From: Nannochloris sp. 'desiccata'
Taxonomy: Eukaryota > Chlorophyta > Trebouxiophyceae > Chlorellales > Chlorellaceae
DNA length: 64,000 bases
NCBI GenBank assembly: GCA_019044685.2
Contig: JAGTXX020000009.1
Coordinates: forward strand, 1,178,001-1,242,000
Reading direction: 5' to 3'
Position numbers and translations under genes: made by a program. Positions 1 to 11,684 of this stretch are shown in pieces. The notes beneath the pieces were generated by a model. The model was not told the DNA's origin and did not search any database. It worked only from the letters and a program-made list of their open reading frames with translations. Within the stretch, counting starts at the first letter, position 1. Each line of letters opens with the position of its first letter.

Positions 1-382
1 CATATTTTACTTTACACACCTGGATTGAGGAGGCATCCTGAAGGATGATCTGCCAAAGGTCGGGGCCTCCTGTCACTGCACCGGCGATTGCCCACCCTGT
101 GATGGCTGCCAGAACGCCGCCGAAAAACAAGCGAGAGCCTGCGACGTCGACTGCTTGATCCAGAGCACGGCCGGCGGCGGCTTCTTTTTTCTCTACACTG
201 TATATGGTACCCACAAGCCTCTCAGTCATGGAGTCGTGGTTTAGAGGGACCAATTCAATATCAGCGGTATGCTTGCGGCAATCCCTCGTCCACAGCTCGA
301 CACAACTTCCAACCGCCTGTGGGTCTGCAGCTTCTGCGACGCCTTCACGTCGCCCTAGAGCGCATATATCATTCCAGACCAT
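1..382 (-). CDS. FET4-like low-affinity iron/metal permease, 5' part (runs off left edge)
   Basis: The first exon is 382..20, starting at an ATG with an in-frame stop just upstream, giving 121 residues. It ends at CAG|GTGTGT, a good donor; the remaining exons lie outside the window. The exon encodes a soluble N-terminus, then a hydrophobic segment followed by the pattern GGPDLWQIILQDASSIQ. This closely recalls the fungal FET4/low-affinity Fe permease signature (a Trp-Gln-x-x-x-Gln-Asp-x-Ser-Ser-x-Gln stretch after the first membrane helix). Such permeases are plasma-membrane proteins that take up Fe2+ and other divalent metals. Family assignment rests on this one motif, so it is moderate; the frame and donor are directly visible. 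It is divergent from the glutamate synthase gene. Confidence 0.6.
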   Translation of the reverse strand, partial: MVWNDICALGRREGVAEAADPQAVGSCVELWTRDCRKHTADIELVPLNHDSMTERLVGTIYSVEKKEAAAGRALDQAVDVAGSRLFFGGVLAAITGWAIAGAVTGGPDLWQIILQDASSIQVCKVKY

Positions 383-894
383 CTTGACCGGCGTGACCGC
401 CGTTGGTGGCAATCAATTTGCAGGAAGTTCAAGCCTGGTCGAAGGGAAAAGGCAGAGAAGATAAAGCAAAGTTTGAGAAGTAGTCGTAGAAAGTTACTGC
501 GGCTCATACATTAAAGTAGAAGCCACTGCTCGCTGCGTGTTTGGCGTACTCTCATCGTGTTTCAGAATATTCAAGTGCAAATGAAAGCAATGAAATTTGT
601 CCATCTTGTATAAATATATGTAAAAGCATCTATTAACGTAACAGATGAAAAGCAGCAAATCTCTTTCCGATCGGAGCAGGATTCGCGAAATCAAACTTGA
701 AGTGGGTCCAAAAAAAAAATGTGACAAATGTTGCGGCCCCCCTCGGAGGGCCTCCCCCTGGCTAACACTGCGCAATCAAGGCAAGCTTCATCAACAATCA
801 ATTCATATATAATTGATAGTAATAAGTATAGAAAGTTCCTCATCCTGCCATATAACGCTGTCTTTTAGCGTTGGCAGAAAGGATCGAAATCTTG
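383..894. promoter_or_regulatory. Divergent intergenic region, permease / glutamate synthase
   Basis: 512 bases between the permease start codon and the glutamate synthase start codon. It holds the putative promoters and 5' UTRs of both genes. No coding pattern or RNA gene was recognised; short ORFs here have no family resemblance. Confidence 0.4.
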
Positions 895-3800
895 ATGCCA
901 GTTGGGGTTTACAGGCCGCAGGCCAGCAGCCTGCCGGCTTATCGCCCTGCTTTTAGATCGGTAGCGCCCCATCTAGGCTCGAGCAGTTTGGGTTTGCGCA
1001 CCCAGTACGTTGGACTTCGCAAAGCCCTTGGATTGCGCCATCATAGCTTTACGGCCGCCGCCCAACCATGCACGTTACCCCGCTTCAGACGCGGTGCCTT
1101 ACAAGTAAGTAACTAAAATACGATACATGGGGCGCATACGGGCCGATTTCAATTTGGGTTTTAGCCGCCAAGGCTTTAGCATGAAAACATGATTACAATG
1201 AAGAAGCTGAGGTAACCTACTTCATCTGCCAACTATTTCCAAATTAACCATATACCCAATATCATGCAGGTCTTTAGCAAGCACTCCGACATCCCAGAAG
1301 CCAAGGGCTTGGTAAGTTACCCTTCTCAACCTCCATGCACCTCGATTTAACTCCGCTCCTTTTTAAAATACTGAACTCTCTGATTAAATAACCAACTATA
1401 CTCCCTCTTATTCTTACTGCAGTTCAATCCCGAGAACGATAAGGATGCTTGTGGAGTGGGTTTCATCGCTGACCTGTCCAAAGAGCCTTCTAGAAAAACT
1501 GTCTCTGATGCATTGGAGATGCTGGTAAGAATGACTCACCGTGGTGCTTGTGGTTGTGAAACAAACACCGGTGATGGTGCAGGTATTCTTGTAGCTATTC
1601 CTCACCTCTTCTTCTCTGAAGTTGTTGAACGAGACTCTGGTTTCAAATTGCCTCCCAAGGTAGGTTGATCAATATTATAAAAGAAATACTCCACTGCTAA
1701 TTTTTTTTACCCCTCCTTTTAGACTTTCTAACCCAATATTATTTTGTCTGCACTATAACAGGGTGACTATGCTATCGGTATGACGTTCCTTCCCAACGAT
1801 CCCAAGAAATACGAACAAGCTAAACTCTGTGTCGAACAAGTCGCTGCTAATCAAGGCCACACTATTCTTGGCTGGCGCTCTGTTCCTACCAAGAACTCAG
1901 ACCTCGGTGAGTCTGCCATCAAGACTGAGCCTAAAGTCGAACAGTTCTTTGTCACCCGTGCTACCACTGATTCCGCTATTAAAGCTGGTACTGAGCAACA
2001 GATGTATATTTTGCGTAAATTGTTGGAACAACGCTGGCGTATTACCGGTCTGACTGACGATGATGCATACGTGTGCTCTCTTTCTTCCCGTACTATCGTC
2101 TATAAAGGGCAGCTTACTCCTGAGCAGGTATCCACCTACTACCCTGACTTGAAGTCTGATCGGTTTACTTCTTATATGGCCTTGGTTCACTCCCGTTTCT
2201 CGACAAATACTTTCCCTGCCTGGCACCGTGCTCAGCCTATGCGCATGCTAGGCCACAATGGTGAGATTAATACCTTACGCGGTAATGTTAATTGGATGAA
2301 AGCACGTCAAGGTGTCATGAAATGTGAAGAAATGGGCCTTTCTGAACGTACCCTTCAAAAATTGTTGCCCATTGTTCCCAAGGCGCAATCTGATTCCGGA
2401 GCCTTTGACTCCGTTTTAGAGTTATTGGTCCGTTCTGGCCGTGATTTACCTGAAGCGACCATGATGATGATTCCTGAAGCCTGGCAGAATGATGCTTTGA
2501 TGAGCAGAGAGAAGAAGGATTTTTATAAGTTCCATTCTGCTATTATGGAGCCTTGGGATGGTCCCGCTTTAGTGTCTTTCACTGATGGTCGTTTCATTGG
2601 TGCTACTCTAGATCGTAATGGTCTTCGTCCCGGTAGATATTACATCACCAAGAGTGGCCGTGTTATTATGGCATCTGAAGTTGGTGTTGTTGATGTCGAT
2701 CCTGCTGATGTTGAAAAGAAAGGAAGATTGATGCCTGGTAATATTTTCTTGGTAGACTTCGATGCTCATGCGGTCATTAATGACGCTGATATGAAGAAGA
2801 AATATGCTACTGCAAGGCCTTATGGAGACTGGCTTGAGGAAGAGATTGTCCAGCTAAAAGATATTTTGGAAAGCGTTCCAAAAAGCGTGCTCAGCGTGCC
2901 TGCTATTTTGGGCGCGTCCTCTGCTCCTGCAGCTACTGCTGCTGCTAGTAATGGTAATGGCAATGGGCATTCTCCTATTAATGCTCCTGTTGGTTTACAG
3001 CGTCTCCTTGCCCCTCTTCGGGCCTTTGGCTACACTGTCGAGACAGTCGAGAAGCTTTTACTTCCCATGGCCAAAGCTGGCGCTGATCCTTTGGGATCTA
3101 TGGGTAACGACGCACCTCTTGCTGCCATTAGTCAACGTCCTAAACTCATGTTTGAATATTTCAAACAACTTTTCGCTCAGGTCACCAACCCGGCCATTGA
3201 CCCTCTCCGTGAAAAGTTAGTCACCTCAATGCGTTGCATGGTCGGCCCTGAAGGCGATGTGACTCAGACAGTACAAGAGCAAGCACGTCGTTTGGATCTC
3301 CCTCACCCTTTGTTAAAGCCAGAAGAGATGGAAGCAATTAAAGAAATGAGTTATCGAGGTTGGGTCTCTAAAACAATTGATATTACGTGGCCTGTTTCTG
3401 AAGGTCAAGATGGCCTTGTTCGTGCTTTAGATCGTATTTGCAGTGAATGTGCTCAAGCTATTGATGATGGGTTTGATTTCTTGGTTCTTTCTGATCGTGC
3501 TGCTGGTCCAGATCGTGTGACAGTGCCCTCTTTGATGTCTGTCGGTCGGGTGCACCACTACTTGGTAGAGCTTCAAAAACGTTCTCGCGTTGGTTTGCTT
3601 TTGGAAACTGCTGAAGCTCGTGAAGTACATCATTTCTGTTTGCTTATTGGATACGGTGTCGATGCCATCTGCCCTTACCTTGCTATGGAAACTGTGACCG
3701 CTTTGCAAGAAGACGGCCTGATCCCAGCAAAATATTCCCGTGAGGAAATTTTGAATAGTTACATTAAAGCTTCCACTGATGGCGTTGTTAAAGTTATGGC

Positions 3801-6800
3801 CAAGATGGGTATCTCCACTGTCGCCAGTTACAAGGGGTCTCAAATTTTCGAGGCTCTTGGTGTGAGCCCTGACGTTATTCGATCTTGCTTTGCCGGTACC
3901 GCCTCCCGTGTTGGTGGTGTTGGCTTTGCCCGTATTGCTGCTGATCAGTTGGCTTTACATCATCAAGGTTATGGCTTGGTTGGTGCTGTGGATAACCATG
4001 TATTATCTGATCCTGGTGATTTCCATTTCAGATCTACACCGAACCATGAAGTACATTTGAACGATCCCATTGCAATGGCAAAGCTGCAGGAAGCTTCCCG
4101 TACTGGAAGTACCGCTGCCTACAAGGAATACGCTGCCATTACTCAAGAGTTAAATAAGCGAATCAATTTACGTGGTATGCTGCGCTTTAAGCAAGCTGAT
4201 AGTGGATCTGTCCCTATCGAGGAAGTCGAATCCGCTGCTGAGATTTGCAAAAGATTCGTTACTGGTGCCATGTCTTATGGATCTATCTCTTTGGAAGCAC
4301 ATACCACTCTTGCTATCGCTATGAATACTCTCGGTGGCAAGTCAAATACCGGAGAAGGTGGTGAGAATCCAGCTCGTTTAGTACCCAATGCTGATGGCAC
4401 GAATAACCCGATGAGATCTTCAATTAAACAAATCGCTTCTGGTCGTTTCGGTGTGACTGCCCACTATTTGACCAACGCAGATGAGCTGCAAATTAAAGTC
4501 TCTCAAGGTGCAAAGCCCGGTGAAGGTGGTGAATTGCCTGGTGGTAAGGTGCAAGGTGACATTGCAAAGACGAGAAACTCAACTCCTGGTGTTGGTCTTA
4601 TTTCCCCACCACCCCATCACGATATTTACTCTATCGAAGATCTTGCCCAGCTTATTTACGATTTGAAGAGTTCCAATCCTACGGCCCGTGTCTCTGTCAA
4701 GCTTGTGAGTGAGAATGGTGTCGGTGTTGTTGCGTCAGGTGTGGTCAAGGGCCATGCTGACCATGTTTTGATTTCTGGACATGATGGCGGTACAGGTGCC
4801 GCCAAGTGGACTTCTATTAAAAATGCGGGTTTGCCTTGGGAGCTTGGTCTTGCTGAGACACATCAAACGCTTGTAGCGAATGGTCTCCGTGGGCGTTGTG
4901 TGGTGCAGGCTGATGGTCAGATGAAGACTGGCAGAGATATCGCCGTTGCTGCACTTTTGGGCGCCGAAGAATTTGGATTTGCTACTGCTCCTTTGATCGC
5001 TATGGGATGCATTATGTGAGTTGCTTGGTTTTTTGACTGTTTTATTCCTTAGAAAATGAAGCTACCATTGACGTTTATTTTGGCTAAAATAAACATTATT
5101 GACTTTATTTTTATTATAAAATTTAACCCCATTGCTTGCCTTTTTTCTTTTTTTTCCCTCCTCCTCAGGATGCGTAAATGCCATACCAACACCTGCCCAG
5201 TTGGTATCGCTACCCAAGACCCTGTCCTCCGTGCCAAATTTGCTGGTCAACCTGAACACGTCATCAATTTCCTTTGGCTTGTAGCTGAAGAAATGCGTGA
5301 GCTCATGGCAACGATGGGATTCCGTACAATCAACGAGATGGTTGGTCGTGCAGATATGCTTGAAGTAGACCCTGAAGTGATCGCATCAAACCCTAAACTA
5401 GGAGATATCGACCTGTCCCGTGTCCTTATCCCTGCTGCATCCCTCCGCCCTGGCACTCCTCAAACGTGCGTTGAGAAACAAGATCATGGTCTTGATACCG
5501 GGCTTGACGAGAAATTAATTGCCGCCTGCGCTGATGCCCTTCCTGCTAATCAAAGCACTGCTCCTCACCCTGTGACTGTCTCCATGCCGGTGATCAATAC
5601 TCATCGTGCTGTGGGAACTACCTTGTCTCATGAAGTAAGTCGTCGTTTTGGAGAAGCTGGCCTTCCTAGGGACACCATACAAGTTAATTTGACTGGCCAT
5701 GCTGGTCAGTCCCTGGGTGCGTGGGTCTGCTCTGGTATTACCATCAGACTTGAAGGTGATGCCAATGATTATGTCGGTAAAGGTCTTTCTGGTGGTGTTC
5801 TTGCTGTCTACCCACCCGCGACCGCTACTTTTAAACCTGAAGAGAATGTTATTGTCGGGAATGTCTGTCTTTATGGAGCCGTCAAAGGTGAGGCGTATTT
5901 CAGTGGAATTGCTGCAGAAAGGTTCTGTGTACGTAATTCTGGTGCACAGGCTGTTGTTGAAGGTGTTGGTGACCATGCTTTGGAATACATGACTGGTGGA
6001 ACTGCGGTCATTCTTGGTAAAACTGGAAAAAATTTCGGTGCCGGAATGAGTGGTGGTCTTGCTTTTGTGTATGATCCTGATAGCCGTTTAGGTAAATTGT
6101 GCAATGTGGACGTATCTTCTGATCTTTTCCCTGTTGATGAAGAAGCAGATCTGGCTTTACTTCACTCTTTGGTCGAGAAACACGCTCAGTATACAAAGTC
6201 CCCTTTGGCAACGTCACTTCTTGCTGATTGGGGTCGTTCTGTTCGCAGTTTTGTCAAAGTATTCCCTCATGAATACCGCCGTGCGTTGGATGAAGCTGCG
6301 AAACTTGCTGCTGCACGTAAAGACGAAGAAGATCTCCTTGCGGGTGCTAATCTTAATGTTGATGCCTTTGAACAACTCAAGTCGTTGGCGATGGAGGTAG
6401 TGAAGGCACCACCTGGTCCTAAATCACCTGCTGCCTTTGCTTCTGCTCGCAGAGCAGTTGAAGCTGCTACCACTGCAGCCGCTGCGAACGGTTCCGCACC
6501 CACGCTTGATGCTCAAAAGGAATTTGCAAAGTTACTGCACAACGCCTCTGCGGGTCAGCCTGTCGGCGGTTGGCCCGCTGTTTGGGAAGCTGGTCGTCCT
6601 ACTGTTCTTCCTGATGGTACTGCACAAAAGAATCGTGGATTTGTGTCTTATGAACGTTCTCCTATGCCCTATCGCCCTGTTGAGGAACGCATGGAAGACT
6701 GGGGCGAGGTGCATGCTCATTTACCCAAGGCCGAGCAAGCAGATTTACTCAACACACAAAGTGCTCGTTGCATGGATTGCGGAACCCCTTACTGCCTTAA

Positions 6801-8199
6801 CCGGACCACTGGTTGCCCTCTTGGTAACTTGATTCCCGAGTGGAATGCTCTGGTCTGGCAAGGAAGGTGGCGTGAAGCTTTGGACCGTCTTTTGGAAACG
6901 AATAATTTCCCTGAATTTACCGGCCGTGTCTGCCCTGCTCCCTGTGAAGGTTCTTGTGTGCTGGGTATCAACCAAAATCCTGTCACTATCAAAACAATGG
7001 AAGTTTCCATCATCGACAAAGGCTTTGACGAAGGATGGATTGTTCCTCGTCCTCCCATGTCTCGCACAGGTCGCCGTGTTGCTGTCATCGGAAGCGGCCC
7101 CGCAGGCATGGCTGTAGCTGATCAGCTTAACAAAGCTGGACACACCGTCACTGTATATGAACGTTCCGACCGTCCTGGTGGCTTAATGATGTACGGAGTG
7201 CCTAATATGAAAACCGATAAAGTTGATGTTGTTCAACGTCGTGTCAATTTGATGGCTGAGGAAGGAGTTACCTTTGTTACTGAAGCCCACGTTGGTAAAG
7301 GCGTAGATATCAAATCTATTCGTGCTGCCACTGATGCAGTTGTTCTCGCTGCTGGTGCTACAAAGCCTCGCGACTTGCCTATTGAAGGTCGTGGCTTAAA
7401 GGGAGTTCACTTTGCAATGGAGTTTTTGCATGCTAATACGAAATCTTTACTTGATTCCAACCTTGCTGATGGGAAATACATCTCTGCTGAAGGGAAGAAA
7501 GTTATCGTCATCGGTGGCGGTGATACTGGCACTGATTGCATTGGAACTTCTCTCCGCCATGGTGCGACCTCCATCGTCAATTTGGAGTTGTTAAGTCAAC
7601 CTCCGGAGACTCGTGGAGCAAACAATCCCTGGCCATATTACCCTCGTGTATTCAAGGTAGATTATGGCCATGCGGAAGCTGCTGCCAAGTACGGAAAGGA
7701 CCCTCGTGAGTATGAGGTCTTGAGCAAGCGGTTTATCGATGATGGTGACGGTAATTTGAAAGGAGTTGAGATCGTTTCAGTGGAGTGGGAATTCCCTGCT
7801 GGTGGGCCTCCTAAATTTAAGGAAATCCCTGGTAGTGAGCGCATTCTTGAAGCGGATCTTGTGTTGCTTGCAATGGGTTTCTTAGGCCCTGAGGCTACTT
7901 TGGCAGAAGCGCTTGGTGTTGATCTTGATCCTCGTTCCAACTTCAAAGCTGAATTTGGCCAGTTTGCGACTTCTATTGATGGTGTATTCGCTGCTGGAGA
8001 TTGCCGTCGTGGACAGTCTTTGGTTGTTTGGGCTATTGCTGAAGGTAGACAAGCAGCTGCTGCCTGTAATGAGTATTTAACTTCTCGTCCTGCCAAGTAT
8101 CCTGAAGGTACAGATCGTACTGAAGGTGGTGTAATCCCTGTGTATGAGTTTGAGGAGAGTGGTGGACTCAGAAACAGCGGTCGCCATGCTACAGCTTAA
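895..8199 (+). CDS. NADH-type glutamate synthase (fused GltB+GltD), organelle targeted
   Basis: Five exons: 895-1104, 1270-1311, 1423-1659, 1762-5015, 5169-8199, giving 2257 residues, close to plant NADH-GOGAT (about 2200). It makes two glutamates from glutamine and 2-oxoglutarate. The first 84 residues are a basic, Ser/Ala/Arg-rich presequence. Cys94 in KDACGVGF is the expected N-terminal nucleophile of the class II glutaminase domain after propeptide removal. The central and FMN domains follow; the 3Fe-4S motif [15 protein letters not shown] sits near residue 1252 across the last intron. The GXGXG domain is around 1400-1600. The GltD part starts near 1737 with Cys-rich [10 protein letters not shown] and CPAPCEG, then the FAD site [12 protein letters not shown] near 1885. 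An Ala/Asn-Gly-rich insert lies near 2930-2970 nt. In C2 metabolism it re-assimilates released ammonia. Compartment (plastid or mitochondrion) is not settled by sequence. Confidence 0.97.
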
Positions 8200-8640
8200 A
8201 TTAGCGTAGAATGCTCTCTTTGAAGATCAAAAATTAAATTTTAAAATCAAAGAAGTTTGTATTATGACCACAGACAGGGTTGCTGAGGGTTGCTGTTGTG
8301 AATTTGAATAGAAATATATATTATTAATATTAGTATATAAAATATTAGTGTATACTTGCATAAACGAATGATACAAACGACCTTTGAACTCGCTATGGTT
8401 GATATTTGATAGTCTCATTTCTCCTTGTCTCTCTATTCCCTGATTTTCGCCGGGTCGCTTCGCCGGGTTTTACCTGTTCGCCGGGTTTTTTTACCTGTTC
8501 GCCGGGTCGGATAAGAGCATTCTTATTTGCAAATAATATCATTCTGCACCTTCAAATGTAGTCTATTATCTCCTCAGTAGCAAGGAATTGCTTCAATTAT
8601 CCTTTCATCACCTCCTGGCCCCCATCCATTGTATGATCCA
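8200..8640. other. Intergenic: 3' region and GCCGGGT repeat array
   Basis: After the glutamate synthase stop the DNA is AT-rich to about 8440. From 8446 it carries four direct copies of TTCGCCGGGT (see the repeat entry). No gene seen. Confidence 0.5.
8446..8507 (+). repeat. Four direct copies of TTCGCCGGGT, mirrored by two inverted copies at 9893-9916
   Basis: The decamer TTCGCCGGGT starts at about 8446, 8459, 8477 and 8498. The last two copies sit in a tandem unit TTACCTGTTCGCCGGGT. The reverse complement ACCCGGCGAA occurs twice at 9893-9902 and 9907-9916. The GC-rich decamer stands out from AT-rich surroundings. The arrangement (direct array on the left, inverted on the right, about 1.4 kb apart) resembles terminal inverted repeats of a small mobile element, but no target-site duplication was found. 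Confidence 0.6.
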
Positions 8641-9111
8641 ATGGCTTCATCAGCATATCCCTATCAGGTGCGTTGTAGGACTTCTACAGTATACTATTAC
8701 CACCACAATGTTCACTGGCCGTCTCGCCGTGGCAATAACAACTCTTATTTCTTCTTTTCAGGAACTCCTTCGCTCCCCTCGCGGCAGAATTGTGCCATTG
8801 CAGGGTGAACCCTCTCACCTGCCCAAGGTCAGTGCCTGTTGATTTCTTTCAAGGTGGTATGCTCCCCACATGATATTGTATTGTTCACATGTTTATTGGT
8901 GACATAATTCACTACCCTTGTGCAGCTTCGTAACGATGTGATCGACCATGAGAAAGAGACCCCCAGCAAACGCAGGCTCACGCGCCATGTTGTTGACTCG
9001 CAAAATCAATCCTCTCCTGGTCTTGCATCAACTCCCATCTCCCAACCTGGACCTACGCCAGAGGTGAAGTCAACAAACTTCCCAAGAGGTGAAGTCAACA
9101 AACTCAAGTGA
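8641..9111 (+). CDS. Small hypothetical protein, three exons
   Basis: Not a recognised family. Proposed exons are 8641-8667, 8762-8827 and 8926-9111, all phase 0. The splice sites are good: CAG|GTGCGT, TTTTCAG|G, AAG|GTCAGT, TGTGCAG|C. The join gives about 92 residues starting MASSAYPYQ and rich in charged residues and Pro/Ser, with a basic run TPSKRRLTRH. The 3' end has a tandem 19-base repeat (AGAGGTGAAGTCAACAAAC, twice near 9060-9105). It overlaps the 3' end of a gene model on the other strand, so one of the two may be wrong, or they are convergent. It lies inside the inverted-repeat-bounded segment. Phase consistency over two introns is the main support. Confidence 0.35.
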
Positions 9112-9523
9112 TCCCAGGTGATCCTCGTGAGGTAATTCAGGTGGGTACTTACCCCCTGAGGTTCCGTCATTAAGCCCTTTCCAGTCATCATAGTACGTCT
9201 TGAAGATACTGGGCCAGTCCGGGCTGCTTCCCGTGACTGGTACCAGCAGGTAAGGCGGGTCGAGGTGGGTGACCTCAAAGACAAGCCCAGGCCCCGCATG
9301 CAATCGGTTGAACTGAAAAAGCTTGTGCACAAGCTTTGAAAACTCTTGGTAAACAGAATCTGTAGTTTTGAAGACGCAATTAGGTTTCAGGAAGTAGTTG
9401 TTGTCGCAGACCCAAAAGGTAACAGTTGTTGTAATGAGGAGGTGATCTGATCCAAATGTGAATGGTGAAAGAGGTTAATTAACGGTGCAGGAACTCACCA
9501 CGATATGCAGGATGATCAGACAT
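9070..9523 (-). CDS. Small hypothetical protein, two exons
   Basis: Exon 1 is 9523..9499 (MSDHPAYR plus one base, donor G|GTGAGT). Exon 2 is 9446..9070, joined at GGATCAG|ATC, giving about 133 residues. The exon 2 frame is long and protein-like: VTFWVCDNNYFLKPNC, then HAGPGLVFEVTHLDPPYLL and SIFKTYYDDWKGLND. No family was recognised. An alternative 3' splice at GGGG|GTAAGT (about 9150) joined at about 9050 would end the protein at 9006 instead. It is antisense to the end of the neighbouring small gene. Aromatic-rich composition and low stop density make this more convincing than a random frame, but only transcripts would prove it. Confidence 0.45.
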
Positions 9524-10258
9524 TATGTAAATATGCTGCAATCTATTTACACGCACGCAAGGTAGTTTCAATTATTTGATTAATTGAATTTGAATCAATT
9601 CAATCGAAAATCTTGAGGAGCCTGCGCTTCTTACGGAGAAGAAAGGGAAGAACTTGGTTAGATTAACTTGCAGTGAATATAAGGGGGGCGCGGCTACAAT
9701 GATAAATGCAATTGAGCATCTATTAATTTCTCATCCATTAGCGAAGGATGCTTGCTCGCCTACCTTGACTGAACTTCAATAACACTTGATGAGCGGCAGG
9801 AAATAAGCTTTAAATGAGCTCATAAACAATAATTAATGCAAATGCGTCATTATAAGTTGCTTAGAGTAGCGTTCAGGAATTCAGGAATGCCGACCCGGCG
9901 AATGGAACCCGGCGAAAAGAATGGAATATGTCCTCTTTATAAGTAAAATTCGAAACTCACTAGGACTGGCAGGACTTTTTTTTTCCTTTCTTTTATTTTT
10001 TTTCTTCGTTTGTTTGCTTTATAGTAGTAATAAGTAGTGTTGATTGTTTATCGATGTGGATGATGCGTAGATCGCCATCCCTTGTAAAATAGAATGCACC
10101 ATTAATTGGAAAGAGAAAGAGTGTGGCAAAATTTTAAAGTGAAAGCCTGCGGCCGAGACAAACTGTGTCACAATTTCATTATTTCGTTGCCAGCCTTGAC
10201 TAGCCCCTATCTTGTTATCAATTATACGAGGTATAGTTCGTATTTGAAAGCAGCCAGA
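9524..10258. other. Intergenic region with right-hand inverted GCCGGGT copies
   Basis: 735 bases, AT-rich, with two ACCCGGCGAA copies at 9893-9916 and a pyrimidine-rich tract at 9974-10010 upstream of the oxidoreductase gene. No gene seen. Confidence 0.4.
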
Positions 10259-11414
10259 ATGAAAGGTGTAATTTTTGAACAATTTGGTCCCCCTGAAGTT
10301 CTTCGAGTTCGAAATGATCTGCCAAAGCCAGAGCGAAAACCTGGCCAAGGCCGCTGCCTCGTTCAAATCGCTTCGACAAGTGTGAATCCTATTGATTATA
10401 AAACTAGAAAGGGCGAGGTGCCTCGCTTCATGGTCAAGCTTCCCAATGAAAGTAGTGATCTGTTCCCCGTCGTCTTGGTTAGCCTTGGACGGCCTTCCAC
10501 GGCATGCTTTGAAAGAAAACTGTAATATTCCACAACCACTGAGTGTAAAAATGAAACTCGTCATTTCCTTCCTGCAGGTTCTTGGAGGCGATTTGAGCGG
10601 CGTTGTTGTTGAAAGCGACGAGGGCAGCAAGTTCCCTCCTGGGACCCGAGTATTTGGCTGCACTGAAGGCTTCCAGCTGTATAGCCGCGAAGGATGTTAC
10701 TCGGAGTACTTCTGCGCACCAGAAAATCAACTCGCTGTGGTCCCTGCCAACACTACCCTCTCAGACGCTGGCGCTTTACCGCTTGTGTCTCTCACAGCCT
10801 GGCAATCTTTGGAGGCAGCTTCTCTTTCCCCAGGCAACAGACTTCTTATCCATGCTGGGGCAGGTGGTGTAGGTAGCGTTGCTATTCAAATCGCAAAAGC
10901 ACGTGGTCTCCACGTGACAACCACCTGCTCTACCCGCAATATTGATTTTTGTACTAAGGAACTGGGCGCCGATGTGGCGATCGATTATACCACGCAACAG
11001 TTTGAAGAAGTCTGTAAAAACGAACCTTTCGATGCTGTTATTGACCTGATCGGAGGTTCCGTTGAAATTCGAAGTATGAAGGTGCTGAAAAAGACAGGGA
11101 CAATGGTTACGGTTTTAAACAGTGGGTGGATCAAGGAACGTGGTGTGGGCATGGCTCCACTGTTTGTTTTATACCACCTTGCAAAGAATAAAATGTTCGG
11201 TACCTTACGCCTGGGCCCTAAATATAAAGTTATTTTAGTAAGTCCTAATGGAGAACAGATGGCCGAGGTAGCTACATTGCTGGAAAGCAGGAACTTGAAG
11301 CCTATCATAGATAGAAAAGTGCCATTGGAAGAGGTAGTAGAGGCTCATAAGTACATGGAACAAGGGCATGCAAGGGGTAAAGTTGTTCTGATTGTAAATC
11401 CTGCATTGGAGTAA
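10259..11414 (+). CDS. Zinc-independent MDR-family quinone oxidoreductase / alcohol dehydrogenase-like
   Basis: Two exons, 10259-10477 and 10578-11414, joined in phase 0 (TTG|GTTAGC ... CTGCAG|GTT), giving about 351 residues, normal for the medium-chain dehydrogenase/reductase superfamily. The N-terminus MKGVIFEQFGPPEVL and NPIDYKTRKGEV are the GroES-like domain. LGGDLSGVV follows the splice. AGAGGVGSVAIQIAKARG is the NAD(P)H-binding glycine motif, and the C-terminus ends AHKYMEQGHARGKVVL. Structural and catalytic zinc ligands are absent, as in quinone oxidoreductases (RTN4IP1/plastid envelope types). It probably reduces alkenals or quinones with NADPH; the exact substrate is unknown. It is convergent with the hydroxypyruvate reductase gene. 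The donor is slightly atypical, so the join may shift by a few codons. Confidence 0.88.
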
Positions 11415-11684
11415 GATGGTTAAGTAGTTACGGTGACTGAATTGATGGTGCATGTGACCTAGCGTTGTTCTCTGATTGATGTTTTTTTTTTCTATTTGCT
11501 TACTACTTGCTTAATTTTTCGTGTACGATAGTTTGTTGTGTTATAACTAGCGAATTAATAATTACACAAGAGAAGAAAAAGAGGGGGTAGTTAAAGATAA
11601 AGCTGGCAAAGACGGTAGGATTGAGAAGCAAGAGCAAAGCATCAATTCAGGTTTTGTAACACAGAAAAATATTTAAATTCTTGA

